Below, piece by piece: positions 9,901 through 23,400 of a stretch of DNA of 64,000 nucleotides; positions within the stretch are counted from its first letter, which is position 1, and each line of letters opens with the position of its first letter. The notes beneath the pieces were generated by a model, which saw only the letters and a program-made list of their open reading frames with translations, was not told the DNA's origin and made no database searches. The DNA is taken from contig NC_079878.1 of the NCBI RefSeq assembly GCF_029227915.1, forward strand, positions 22,281,501 to 22,345,500. Direction: 5' to 3'. The position numbers were made by a program, and so were the translations under genes. The DNA is from Hydractinia symbiolongicarpus. Taxonomy: Eukaryota > Cnidaria > Hydrozoa > Anthoathecata > Hydractiniidae.

Positions 9901-11499
9901 TTTATTTTCCATAATAAGGAAACAGTCTGTCACAGTCGCCAAAGTCTCCAATATTTAAATGCAGAAATTATTTAATATATATGTTCTGCCCAATCTTAGG
10001 ACGCTGCCCAATCTTTGGACATAAAATTGCCCAGTCTTAAGACTGGCCGGCTAGTCTTAAGACTGGGCAGGGCGTCACAAGATTGGGCAAACGATCATGT
10101 TAGGCCCATCTTTGGCGCCTTTTAGATTGTAAAGAAGGGATGTACCACATCAGCTCTGTTTTTTGCAAGTCCCAACAAAATTCTCAGGCACATTAAAACA
10201 TCATATTTTGGGTACTGTTGAATTGACTCGGCCAGTTTTTGGACACAGTGGAGTAAAAATCGTAGCTAGCTAGCTAGGTAGCTGGTAGAGCACGTGTTAT
10301 ACATTTAGCATTTATATACAGCTTGTAGAGTAATGGCTAAATTTTAAAAATAAAATGTTTATATTCATGAAGAATCAGAAAAATCGTATTCAACCATATT
10401 ATTAGTTAGCTAGCTGTTAATTTCATCGGGTGAGATCTTTAGCCAGCTAGCGAGCTGTAGCCAGGTAGCTAATATCATAGTCTATAGAAGAACAACCTTA
10501 TAGACTATGCTAATATGGTTGAGTAGTTTCAATTTTTTATACATAAAATACATGGTATATATAAATTTTTGGCTTTTTGATTTTCAAAGAAAAGTTTCAA
10601 TTTAAAGTTCCAATTAAGAGGTAAATTCTAAAAATTTTATTGTTCTGTTTGTCTTCCACAATTGTTCTCAGATGGGGCATGTACGTCCATAGATTGGGCA
10701 GTCCAGTCTTTAGACTGGCCACCCATTTGTCACTGTCGGAAGATTGGCCTGGCCAGTCTTAAGACGGGAGGCGTTCCAAGATTAGGCAGAACATATACGA
10801 AAGCGACTTAAGTTTTATGTTTAAGAACGTCTTTTAACAAGACACCGCCGTCAAGTACCCCGGGTACAGAAAGGTTGCTGTTATCGTCGTTAACGGATCG
10901 TTTCGACATTTTTACGTTCACGATCAGTTGCTTCGGCAAACGTTTCAAGGTTTCCGACCGTGATCAATCCTTGGAATTATTTTGTTTATAATCTCGTTCA
11001 TATTCATTGTTCCCATGAAGTTTTTTCATAAAAATTACGACACGTTATATTTTTACTAACATGTTTCGACTTTACCAAAGTCGTAATTTTTATGAAAATT
11101 CTTTGCAATCTTGTGTAGCTACGAAGTTACATTTTTACCAGTCATTTTTACAGGCCTGCAGTCAGGACTTATTTTAAAACCAAACACAATCATGACAGAA
11201 ACACAAAAAAAAAAATTAAGTGGGTATTACGAAAAATGTATATAACTGTGGGTATCACGGACAAAAATAGATTACCGTGGGTATCCTTGTTTTCTTCAGT
11301 CATAGTTGCATCTGCTTCAGACTGTGATACTGAATCTGACTTATCTAAACATAAAAAAATATATATACTAACTCAATACGCAGAAGTTAAATTAATAAAT
11401 CAGATGACACGTGATTCTACCTTGACTACCAAACAAATCTTGCACGTGTAATTGAAACTTTTCGATCATTTTCTTCGCCAATTTGTTCTGTGATAGCGC
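6931..11499 (-). CDS. NCAPG: NCAPG exons 17-20: predicted C-terminal tail
   Basis: Predicted from splice sites and phase only: 11499-11421 (ALSQNKLAKKMIEKFQLH), 11344-11276 (DKSDSVSQSEADATMTEENK), 7380-7278 (rich in Lys, Ser and Asp, SKKSKLDSDSTG) and 6966-6931 (MDVDFNVHNST between a TTTTTATTTTGCAG acceptor and a GTATGTC donor). Each junction phase fits the next. The composition matches the disordered, basic/acidic C-terminus of the family. Exon 19 is separated from exon 18 by an intron of about 3.9 kb full of repeats. Transcript data would settle these four exons and the stop. Confidence 0.6.
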
Positions 11500-14400
11500 C
11501 TAGAACATAATACCAGAGTTGATTATTAAGTTGCCTTTTTCAATTTTACTAGAGTACAGAAAAAGACAGAGGAATAAAAAAGTTAATGAAAACAATAAAA
11601 ATCTTTTCTAAAAAATAAAACGATACTTATTACGAAGTTTGACAAAAGTTAATGTTAAGGGGCTACGAACCGGTTAAAATGTTCACATTTAGCATATCCC
11701 GCGCGCATATTACTCGCTGGTTCAACATTTTTTTTTTGAAAAGTATATTACAAAGAAATATTTCAGCAAGACTCATTCTGGATGAAAACATGAGCAAGGC
11801 TGGAGAAGATAAAAATTCTAGATATATCTATATGTTCGAGTCTGTAAATTACATACATAACGAACGAACGAGGGAGCGACTGAGAGAACGAACGAAAAAA
11901 CAAGAAACAACGTACTTCCAACATCTGCATATTTAACTCCATCAAATCTTGAATAACTGTAGTGTTTCTGACACAGATGTGGAGTTGATTCAACGTTTTA
12001 CATAATAACTTAATGTCAGCGTCTTCGGGATCGGACAAGATTTCATTCGCCAGTTTAATTGCTACACCATCGTGAACGTGTGATTCCTAAAAGTAAAGTA
12101 AAGGCTAGTTTAAGTGCAAAAGGCTAGTCAAAGTGCCTTAGACATTGAAAATTAAAATTCATGCCTCATTTTTGTTTACATAACCCATAATAAGCTTACT
12201 TTCTAGGGTCAAAAAAACTCAGCTTTTAACTTTTCCTAGCTCATTGTACAGCTAAGTTCTATTGTTTAAAGTATATTCCAGTGTGAAACCCAAAACTGAT
12301 TTTCCTACTTCTTCCTTGTTGATTTCCCTGCAGACTTCAAATTTGCAATTTTTCAAATTATCACGAATTTTCGGTCAATATATATGTAATTTAATCTCAA
12401 ATTTTCTACTAACTTTTATATATGCTGTTTTAAACCATCAACCTTGAATACTATTACTACATCATGGTAAATACCATTGCAATAATTCTATTAAGAAGTA
12501 GTAGTAACAACCAAAAACTAAGGATGACTCTTACAAAAACCGGGATGGTTTTGTCCTTCATTTGCATCTCCACTAAATTCCTAACGTCTGTAAGTTGCAC
12601 CATGAGGTCTACCACATTGGAAACGTTGACTTGACTTAAAGGTGAGGAGGAGGGTGCGTTGAACAAAGTTTTCAACACTGGAATGAACGACTCTTCAATT
12701 AACTCTTGGTTGTTTCTAGAAATCAATCCATCAACGCGTTAGTATTCAATAACCACAACACTTTAAATATTGTCCTTAAGTGCAAACACACATTTTGATA
12801 CAGTTGTTTTTTCTATCAGGACAAACACTGGAAAAATATCATATATTTTTTTGCTCTTTTGTCAGTCATAATCAATTCAGAGTGCCTATTAGATCTTTTA
12901 TCCTGATAAATCTACAAATTAGTGCAAATTTTCTTTACGTGGTCCTTCTTTTTCTGCCTGTCTAGGTGCGCGCGTATAAAGAACTTTGTAAAAAGGCGAA
13001 GCTATTCTTATATATTAGTTAGCAACACTGGATAACATGTTTGGTAAAAAGGTCAATAGGAGATCGAATAAATAAATCATGAGTCTGTAACATGGGGAAA
13101 CCTAACAAAGGAAATTAAGACTTTTATACCTGTTCTCAAAAGCAAACACAGGTAGAAATACACCCAAACAATGGCGAAGTTTGGTATCGTCTTCTGTGAT
13201 TGGATTATACCAGAGCAGAATCAATCTTGTCAAAATCTTTGAACTGACGATCCTGCCAGACATCAACAGTTTTACTAAGCCTTCTGCTACAACTGTGCGC
13301 AGGTCTGGACTCTAATTAAGAAATAAAGGAAAATTATAAATCCAACTGAACACTCAATCTGGCACACAATGCTATAAATACAAGCTGCTCGCAATAAACG
13401 TAGACGACGGCAAAACTAAAAAAGCCGACACCATTGCTTAAAGAGAGATAGGGATCTAAAAGATTTAAAGTAGTCTAATGATTTTTAGGTGGAGTTTTAG
13501 GAGAACTTACTTCAACTGAAGGGATTAGTACGAAGCAAGGGTAAAATAAGAAAACTAGTGTTATGATCATAGCATTTGTGAAAAAAGTGACATTCAATCT
13601 GAACAGCAAAACATTTATTAATAAAAATCTTTTATCAATGTAAAAATATCCTCCAGTTTACTTACTTCACTCTCAAGAAACATCAACAGGATTCCCAACA
13701 CACTTTCTGCAGCGTTACTATGTTTCTGTTTCACTTCGAGTTCTTCAGGTGGTGTTTCCTCAACAACGTCTGATTTCACCTCATCTTCCTCTTTTTCTAA
13801 ACATAACAGTTCAGACTATACCCTTAATTTGCATAGCAAAGACCAAAATATCAACATCCTTTTTAGTGAATTTAGAGATCGAATTTACATTCAAAGGGGG
13901 ACACAACTTTTTTTAATTCGTTACAACAACGTCTACAACCATCCTATTTAAGTATATCGTATTTTTGTTTAACACATATCGACTTTTTATGGGATGAACT
14001 ATTAATAAATACAATATCAAAGGTTATTTCAAGCAAATGTATAAAGCAGGGAGTAAATGCACTTTTTTAATTATAAAAAAGAACTAATCATCACTTCTGG
14101 CATCCATGCTCTAAATCCAGTCTCTTTTTAACCATTTCGATAACGTTGAGACTAATAAGATATACACATGCTGTTGTTATACATACCATTTTGGTCACTA
14201 GGTTTGTCAGGTTCAATATCAAAAGCTTCCAGCCCATATATCATAAACAAATCAAAAATGATTTGGACTGCTGTTATTTGAAGCAATTCTTGATCAACTT
14301 GAGCAACCTGAGAAGAAAATATTTTTTAACGATAGCATTAAGAATTGAGTATGGTGATCAACTATAAACACATGAAAAAATCATTAAATTGGAGAGTAGA

Positions 14401-17400
14401 GTGTGGGACTTAAAAAACAGATGAATTGGTAGTTTGAAAAAGGTATATTTTTTCTTCATGGTCACTCTGTTAATTATTGAGTCGTAAAATATACGTTATT
14501 GTTCTGCCAAGAGGCCCTGTATCAGCATGTGACGTTTACAATTATACGTTAAGTAACATGTAATTAAAAATTACACGTACTGTACAGCAATCAACAAATT
14601 GAATCACACCTGTAGAAATAGCACCAAATGTTGACAAGCAAAATCTTTCTGCAAAAGTGACAGGTGACCAAGACATTTAACTGCTTCATTTCGAATGAAA
14701 GGGTCCTCATTCTTTACACCTTCAAATATCTAAAAATAAACCAGAATAGAATTGACAGGAGAAGAAAAACAATATTTGAAACTCAAAAAAGCAACTGCAG
14801 TTGGTGCATTTTTGGGATATACTGTAACGTCTACTATGTACAATTCCGGCCAAATCTATATGGACAAGGCCTTGATCACACCTTATGTCTCTTGTCCCCC
14901 TACCTCCGCAAAAATATAAAAAATGTTAATTTGTGGCAATCTTGTATAATATACACAAATCTATGCAATTTAAAACAAACCATAGAGCAGTGTCTTTTTA
15001 GTGTGTTTCAACAATGTGCTCAAATAAAGAGTGTACAGAGCACGAAAGAAATATTAAAATATTAATATTCTTTCATATCTTTTTAAGCTATCATTTCTGA
15101 CGATAACTGAATTGAGGAACAGCAAACTAAATTTTTGCCACAATTCCTTCTAATTCGTTTCGAAGATTGGTCCCTTGAATTTGCAAAATAAGGTTTTGAG
15201 AGTTTAAGTTAATTTAAATGTCCAAATAGGGGTGGGGGGACATTTTAAAGCAAATAATTAAAAAATAAATGATTGAGATAATGTACATTATATACATACG
15301 AGTTCATCTTTGAGTGTCATCAATGTTGGACTTATGCCTTTCCCTTTTATGTGAGTAAGTAATGACGAAGCAATAGTGAGACATTTTAACATAGTCTCTG
15401 GATCATCCTATGGACAGATAGTACATTATTTTATAACAGTAATGTAAAATGAGTTCATTCACTAGGCACAGGCTAATACCTTTTCGACTCGTTGAGGGAG
15501 GTGTCGTTCTTCATTAGTGTTTTTGTCCAGCAGTAAACTGTCCCGCTGCTCCTGCAATTCAGCTATCTGATCTTTCAAAAGAGCTGCATCTTGAAAGTTT
15601 TGCTTAGTAATAGCTGTTTCCAAATCTTCTTTACACTCGTTTAAGTTCATTGCAATCCGAGCAAGCTAAAAGGGGTTATTTTGATGAATTCTTAGTTTTA
15701 TAAAAAGTTACGGATCGTCATAGTACTTTAGAACGTCTACAAGAACTGATACAGAACACAAATATCTCACTTGCTAAAAAGGCATAAAATGAGATATGTT
15801 AAAAGGAAAATATTTTTTCTAACCTCTTTATAAAAGATCACCACATCAAAGTGCCTATCCTTCAATAATTGCAGTTCACTAATAATACTTATCTGATAAA
15901 ACTAATGTAGTATGAAACACCATTACCTATTTAAATCGCATTGGGGAACAGTTCAATATTTTATGGTTTTGTTTTAATATTCTGTTAGTTATGTAAATGC
16001 ATTACAATATCTTGACATTAAATTTAATCATAAAAATTCTGAAAAAAGATTAAACAGGTGGAAAAACTTTGCAAAAGGTGTAAAGGTTCAAACATAAACA
16101 TAAAATTGTCAACTTTTATACCCACATCATTAGTCAATCAGTAATGGTAGCAATTAAGATTTCCGAGAGTTTACTATGGTGATTTATATCTAATAAGTTG
16201 TGATGCAAAGTTTGGAGTTTTGGCAAGATGTCAATTAAAATTTTCATAATAATTGAAGGAGTATTTCTGGGAGCTTCTAAAATTTGAATTTATTCCTTTA
16301 TCCAAAATAGAGCAAACAGGATGAGAAACATATTCGTATACCTGCAATTCTATTCTACGATTGCTTTCCTTCATAGCTGTAGTCACCACTTGAACCATGG
16401 GTTGTTTCACATCTGCAATGATCTCAACAACAGCTTGAACGAAGACCTGCTCTGACTTTTCAACATCAACATATAGTGACACCAACACAGAGGCAAGTGA
16501 AACAGGTATGGTTTCAGTGACAAGGAGATTATAAACCAGGGACTGTAAGTTTTTCCTTTAAAAAAATAACCAGTTTGCTTATAATAAATAAAAATTATTT
16601 TCTTACAATAGTTTCTTTAAATGATTTACTTTGAAAAGCTTTAAGGCAAGTTACGGCAACGATTCACGCTCGAATATAGTTAGACATAAAACTATACCTT
16701 CCAACTTCATCAGACAAATCCAACAGGCGAGCTATTTTCAGCAAATGCTCTAAAATAAATTCTGGTTGTAATTCCCTTCCTTCAAAAGCTGTCAAAATCG
16801 CAGAATCAATGAAGTATTTTTCAGCATAACTAGAACAAGAGAGACAAATGTTTAGTCCTGAAAAGAGAAAACCATAATGTAATGTGCGTGGTTTAAATTT
16901 AGAACCTTTAGGAACCTTTATAAAATAAAATAAAAATTACAAATAAGGATTTGGAAATTGGAATGTTACATTTCTGTAATTTAAAAAATTAAATTTTATT
17001 GATCTGTTAAAAAGGATAGGCCAAAAAAATGTTTTGAATACCTTTGAATATAGTTGCAAAAATTTGTAAGTTCTGGCAATATGGTTTGAAGTAAGACTTC
17101 ACCATCGTCTCCCACTTTCTTTAAATGTTTACAAACCATATACCAGTAGAACACATTTTCTGGCGAAAGAGATTCTGAAGGTATCATTTTTACTCCTTCA
17201 CCAGATGCTTGTGACAATGCTATCAATGCATCAACATGCTGTTTTAATTTTTCAACAGAAGCACCTGTAACAAAAGAAACGTATTTGCTGTAAATGACAT
17301 AATCAGTTATTTAAGAGCAAGGAAGTTTGAACTGGACCTCAATCATCATAATTTTTGAAACCATCTCAGATTATCAAAATCATTTTGTTGGGCCTGTATG

Positions 17401-20400
17401 TAATCAAAAATAAAATAGAAACTAGACTTTTAATGAATGAGGAATTGATTTATCATTGCATTAAAAAAATTACCTGGAGAAGAAAAATTCTAGATATATC
17501 TACATGTTCAAGTCTGTAAATTATATACACGCCAGAAAAAAAGGCATTACTGTTTTATGCCACCATCAGCTCAACTTTCGTGTAAGTCACGAAAGTCGAA
17601 AACCGACAGCCGTTTCGTAGCCCCTTTAACCTGCAATTCCTGACAATTCCTGACAATTATAAAAATGTTTTCTCTGGTAACACAAAAAAATCGCATAAAA
17701 ATTTAGCTGATTACAAAGGAATAGCTTGGAAGGAAACATTAAAAGAATGAAAACAACAACCTTCAAACAATGCATCTAGAACTGCTTCAGAGCAATCTTT
17801 TGATCCTTCAGTGTCCAGTGCCTCTAGTAACTTTACAACATTATGATCATACGAACGCAACCAAGACTTCAATAACTGCAAACATGCTTGTTTAATAATC
17901 ACAGAACGATCTTTCAAGCCAACACTGAGGATGTCAATTCTTTGAGCAATGGTCAATGCTCTGATAGAAACCTTTTCTGACAACGTTATATACGCAACTT
18001 TGCGGTTACTCTCTTTTACATCTCGAATACGACCTTAAGAAAGTAAAAGAATTAATAGTTAAAAATAGCTTATCGAGTTATAGGGAGCTAAATCAAATAT
18101 TGGACTCATTTGTCAAAATTGTAGGAAATGTCACATAAATGCAATAGGGACCTCCCAATTAAACAACGGGGATATTAGGTACAAAAAAATATGATGTGGA
18201 TCTGAGAGGATTGCCTGATGTTGGCATTTTATAATGGCTGCGGTAACGTGAATGTTTGTAATTTGATGTTTTGTGAAACAATCTGTTTGTGGCTTTTATA
18301 GGCTTAAAAACGTTAGTTAATTCACAAAACTTACATATATGTCAAATCTATTAATGGAAATATTTTTCACCTGCCATAACTAAAGTGAGAAAAATTGAAA
18401 TTATTAATTAACTCAAATCCTTTTTTAACACTAACAGGGTCTAGGATAGCCTCTTCAGTTCATAATAGAACTGTTTTTAATGAGGGTACTGCAAGTTGGA
18501 GCCACAAAAGTCATGCAAGCACAACAGCAGCTTGACTAGACAAGGACTAAACGACTTACAGTTTTATAGTCTCTGGCATGACTTGGTGAGAGTTTGAACT
18601 CAAGATATTCCGCATTAGAGGCAATCGTTTTACCACAAGTGTACCAGTCGGCTTACTTAACATACATTCCATGCTTATGTTTCCTTTTTATTCATTGTGA
18701 GAGAATAGTTTTTTACTGCATTTTGTAACTTAAAAAACCACAATGATCATTAATGTGATATTAAATCCTGAACCAAACTTATTTTTTAACTCTCCCAACC
18801 CAATTCTTAACTAAAAACACATCTCACCAAGTCTCAACAGTATTTTAAGACATTCTGATTTATATGATAGTTTACACTAAAAACTAATTTTCTGAGGAAA
18901 ATATTAGTTAACTTATTTTAAGCAGCTGAATAGAACCTATTATTCTGAAAAAATTTTTTTTGAGAAAACAAATTTTGTTGATTTGAATAAAACATTTTTT
19001 TCCCTAATGCATCATGATGATAACCAGACTTTAAATTTGTAAAAAATAACTTTTTGAGGAAAATATTTTTATGACAATTCGGACCAGTTAAATGAGGCTA
19101 CCCTATTTTATTAATTTTCTGAGAAAACAATTTCTTCAACCACGAAACCTCTCATCCTCAGTAGAAATTTATGTTATTTTAACGTATCATGTAATTTGTT
19201 TTTTTGCGATTTGCTTTTATTGAACTAAATTTTGGTCAAATTTGTCAGGTTAATTTTGCCATTCCCTACCTTTTTTTGAAATTTATTGTTAATATTAAAA
19301 TATTTTCCATGATTATAAATCATGCGAATTGTTACTTTCAATATATGACTTTTATATATATTAGTTTATTAGTTTGTTTTCCCTGTCCGCAGGACACAAT
19401 TGTTTTTCCCCACGTGTTAATAACACCAGTGAACTGAATTATACGGAAATCATGTTAAGCTCCCTTATACTATCGATTACACACCTGCCTTTCAAAAGTT
19501 AAAAGGATTAAGTTATATTATAAAGAGAAACAATAGATAATTTGATTTGTGTAATTGAATCGAAAAACACAAAATTTATAAATTAGTTGGGTTAACGTCA
19601 AAAGAGATGAATTTAGCGCATTTCTAGGGGGGGGGGGGTGTTACAGCGCCATGCTCGCTCGTTATATTTGCGAAGGAAATATAAATGACCAAGGAAGGTC
19701 AAATTTCTATTACTATTTAACATTCATACAACATTTATTCTATCAGGAAAACCCTTTATAATGTAGTGTCCTGTTGTTCCATTTAATTTTTTTTTTTTCT
19801 GTAAATATGCAATCTTACAATATTATTCTACTATGTATTTGTTTATTATTTGAGTGTGAAAATAATAATTGAAAAACGATTTTAGCTTGTAGAGACCAGC
19901 AGAAAGGTATCACAGAAAGTTGCAGCATCTGCAGCATTAGACACATCACAACATTGCAACTTATTTTAAAACTTATCAATTTAATAAATATTTTTACTTG
20001 TGGTGTTATGTTGGATCTTCTAAATTTGTCATTATACTAAAATTCTTCTGTCATATTGTCAAACAGAAGCTACGACAACACTCTTTCTTTAAATTTGATG
20101 GTGAATTTCCAAAAGGTTTTCTAATGAGTCCTACTGCTTATTATGAAACCATCAAAAATTAGAAAAAAAGACAAATAACTCTTTTGTTTTTAGCACATCC
20201 AGTAAAAGTAGTTTATAATATTTTTTTTTAGTGAAATCTGTGAAATTTTATTCTCAAAATTACGATAGCACAAACTTTCATGGAGTTTCCTTTGTAGTTA
20301 GTAAAGACCATTGGAACCGTTGATTATAGGTACATCTTAAGGAATGCAGAATCTATGGATGTTAAATTCTCTAGTATTTGAACTGTTTTAATTGGCATCA

Positions 20401-23400
20401 TATTTCTGAAATTTTAGATCATCTATTTTTACTTAGATATTATGAACTTTTATAGAGTTGGCGGGTAGCACTCTGCCATAAGGTAAGGTACTTCGGATTC
20501 TGTATGTTTTGTACACCTACCCAACACATGTCGTAGAGTCTTTCTAGACAGTGCAATGTTTGATAGAATGGTTTTGCGTACATCAGCATTAGTGTCGGTT
20601 TCCATTGAGTGAATAAATGCATCAATAACAGGACATTCCTCATCCTCAGGATCCTGAAGACGTACAAGTGCTAAAACTGCTTGAATTCGAATTGATGGAA
20701 ATTTGTCCTTTATCCGAATCATCATACACTCATAAATTGCATCACATATATCTTCATCTAAATAAATGGAATGTACCTTCACAATAGATTTATATTTAAG
20801 GGGTAAAAAAAATCTAAATGGTTATTTTAACTGCTGAGAACAAAATTTAATGCAGACATGCAGTTATTTGGCTCTGATATGCCATAACAAATTAAGTTGC
20901 TATCATGTTAAATATATTCACATAGTCAAGTATATCATGTTTAAAAATTAAAGCTGCTTAGTCGTTATGGGCATGCATATTTGCTGAGAATAAAATTAAA
21001 AGTTCAATTAAGTAGCCATTATAAACACTTTTTCGCTTTAAAATTCCAACCTAACACATGTTAAACGATGAAGAAAAAAAACAAGAATTAGATTTTACTA
21101 AACCACATTGAGTTATGTAACATTCATGATAAATAAATTGACTTAAATTTAACCTCATGACACAATGAATGTTAAATTTATTGATGTTGGATTGGTTTGC
21201 ACCTGCATATCTTTGTATAAATCTACCCTACCGATAGTGTCATCATCTCCAAGGCGACCAAGTAGTTTGTTGATGAGTTGACAACATCTGTATCGCACAG
21301 CTTTGTCACGTGCGTTGTGGTTTTTGATTAGGAAGTTTAACACTTCAACTAAAAAGGGATCCATAGAAGACTCATCCATTTCTAAATTATCTGATTCGTT
21401 TTCCTAAAACAAAAACAAAGACACAAGTTGAAGAAAAATGTAGGAATTATTTTATTAAAGCAAAGCATACACGATTTATACTTTGTATGATAACACATGT
21501 GATATACAAACAAAGCGTAGTGATAACAATTTTTTTTAGACTAAGCAAAGGAAAAATCATTAATAATTTTTGTAGTGTCTTCAAAAAATACAACGGTAAT
21601 TTAAATTAAGGTTAAACCTTCAGCATTTAAAAGTTTTTTGTTGTATGAAAAGTGCATTTAAAATTTTGCAGGACACAAATGATACAAACTATTTTATATA
21701 TGATGATATTGTGTATGGTTATATAGTTATTAATTACATTTGGATTAATTTATATGTCGACCATATCTTGAAAAATGCTGAATTGTAAAATTTTGTGCAG
21801 ATTATTTATTGCAAACGACCAATCCCTAACCTGATTTGTTATAGGCTTTTTCGAGTCTTGTACGTAAGAGGGAGGTGGTATTAAGTGCCTACTGTTTATA
21901 AATTCTGACGAAAACTTAACACAAGTATGTGGTGAATAAATTAGCTGATGCCAGCATTTTTTGTGTGACTGCATTTGTAATAGGTAATATCATATCTATC
22001 CGAATTGTTGTCAGAGAACTTTCTGGACAATATTTGATATTTCATTTTGATTTTCTGTAAGTAATTTCTTTTTGTCATGATTGCTACATCGGGATTCACA
22101 GCATTTTTCATTTTAGAGGGTTTCCTATATTGATTACGAGCAATGTCTAAGAAGCTATGATGACATCAACAGGTAAAGATAGAAAAATATTTTATAAAAC
22201 TTCAGCTGCTATTTTAAAACATAATGAAGTTTGAATGGTCCCCATACCAAATAGAGCTAAATGATTTTTTTTTAATTTTCAAAGACAGAATTTAAAATGT
22301 TATTTTTTTCTTCGCAATAGTAACATGTATTCATGTTGCCCCTAGTATGCCTACTATTTCTTTCATTCCCAAACTTTTTTTATCCATTTTGGACATTTTC
22401 ACTACTTCCTATTTTTCAAAAAAAATTAGAAATATATATCAATGGTTTGTACCAAAAAATATAAAAACGATAATTATTAATAACGATAATTAACAATAAG
22501 GATTAGTTTTTTTATTGAAAAAAGCCTTCAAATAAGGAAATTAGTTGATCTTCTGCTTAGCATGTCAGGTCGCAAAAGTATATCTGGCATCATTTAATTG
22601 GTAAAAAATTGCAGATGTACTAGGTTTTTTATAGATAAAAAATACATACATGCACTTTACTTCTTCTAAGTTTTGTGTTATTGTAAATCTCCTGTCCTTT
22701 TTTTTTCCACGGTCCCAGCTAATTTTGATCTGCTCTTTTATTATGAGTGTCAAAAAAAACTTCATAGAACCAACACAGGTTTTTCTATGAAAATCTGAGA
22801 CCCTCTGCTGCGGGGAGTTATAATTTAGAATTGAGAGATGATTAATCATAATAGATAGATAGATAGATGTGCATATTTTACATGGCTAGCCTCACAAATA
22901 TCGAGGGATATACCCTGTCTATTATTTCCAGGAGGGGCCATGGCGTAGATGGAGAGTCCTAGAGTATTTAATGCTCATTTTGAGCTACGCAGACCCAATT
23001 AGAGCCCGCACTCTACTAGACAACTCCCGGCAACATCCAACGGCCCACACAGTGTGCCATCTTCCCAATTTCCCTCACATGGCTTGGGTTAACCCGGGGC
23101 TATGGTAACATTCACTCGCCCATGTTGAATCGCCGTCAAGAGGAATCGAACCCTGGTCTCCCACACAGAGTACGAGAGCTATAACCACTAATCTACGGCG
23201 CCACAATGCTAGTTTCATTGTTCAGAGGTCTCAAGAGTGCACTAGAATATGAGTGTTTTCACTTGTGCGCTAGCAAAAATTAGATGAAACGTGCACTAAA
23301 GTGTTAATATAAACTTTGAAATGCATATGCTCTAATAAAACGTTGCAATGACTTTAACTGAAATTTTTATAAGTGAATTTTAATATCCTTTTAAAAACAA

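Noticed and set aside
10262-10286. AGCT-rich run suspected as a CRISPR-like or regulatory repeat
   Set aside because: It is a short simple repeat inside the foldback element, with no regular repeat-spacer structure.
14664-15065. Plus-strand open frame of 133 codons
   Set aside because: It runs antisense over NCAPG exon 14729-14610 and its intron; the composition is that of AT-rich non-coding DNA.
20450-20520. Continuation of NCAPG exon 3 to a stop at about 20450
   Set aside because: The frame beyond 20521 does not match the family. A GTAGGT donor at 20520 restores the conserved sequence with exon 4.
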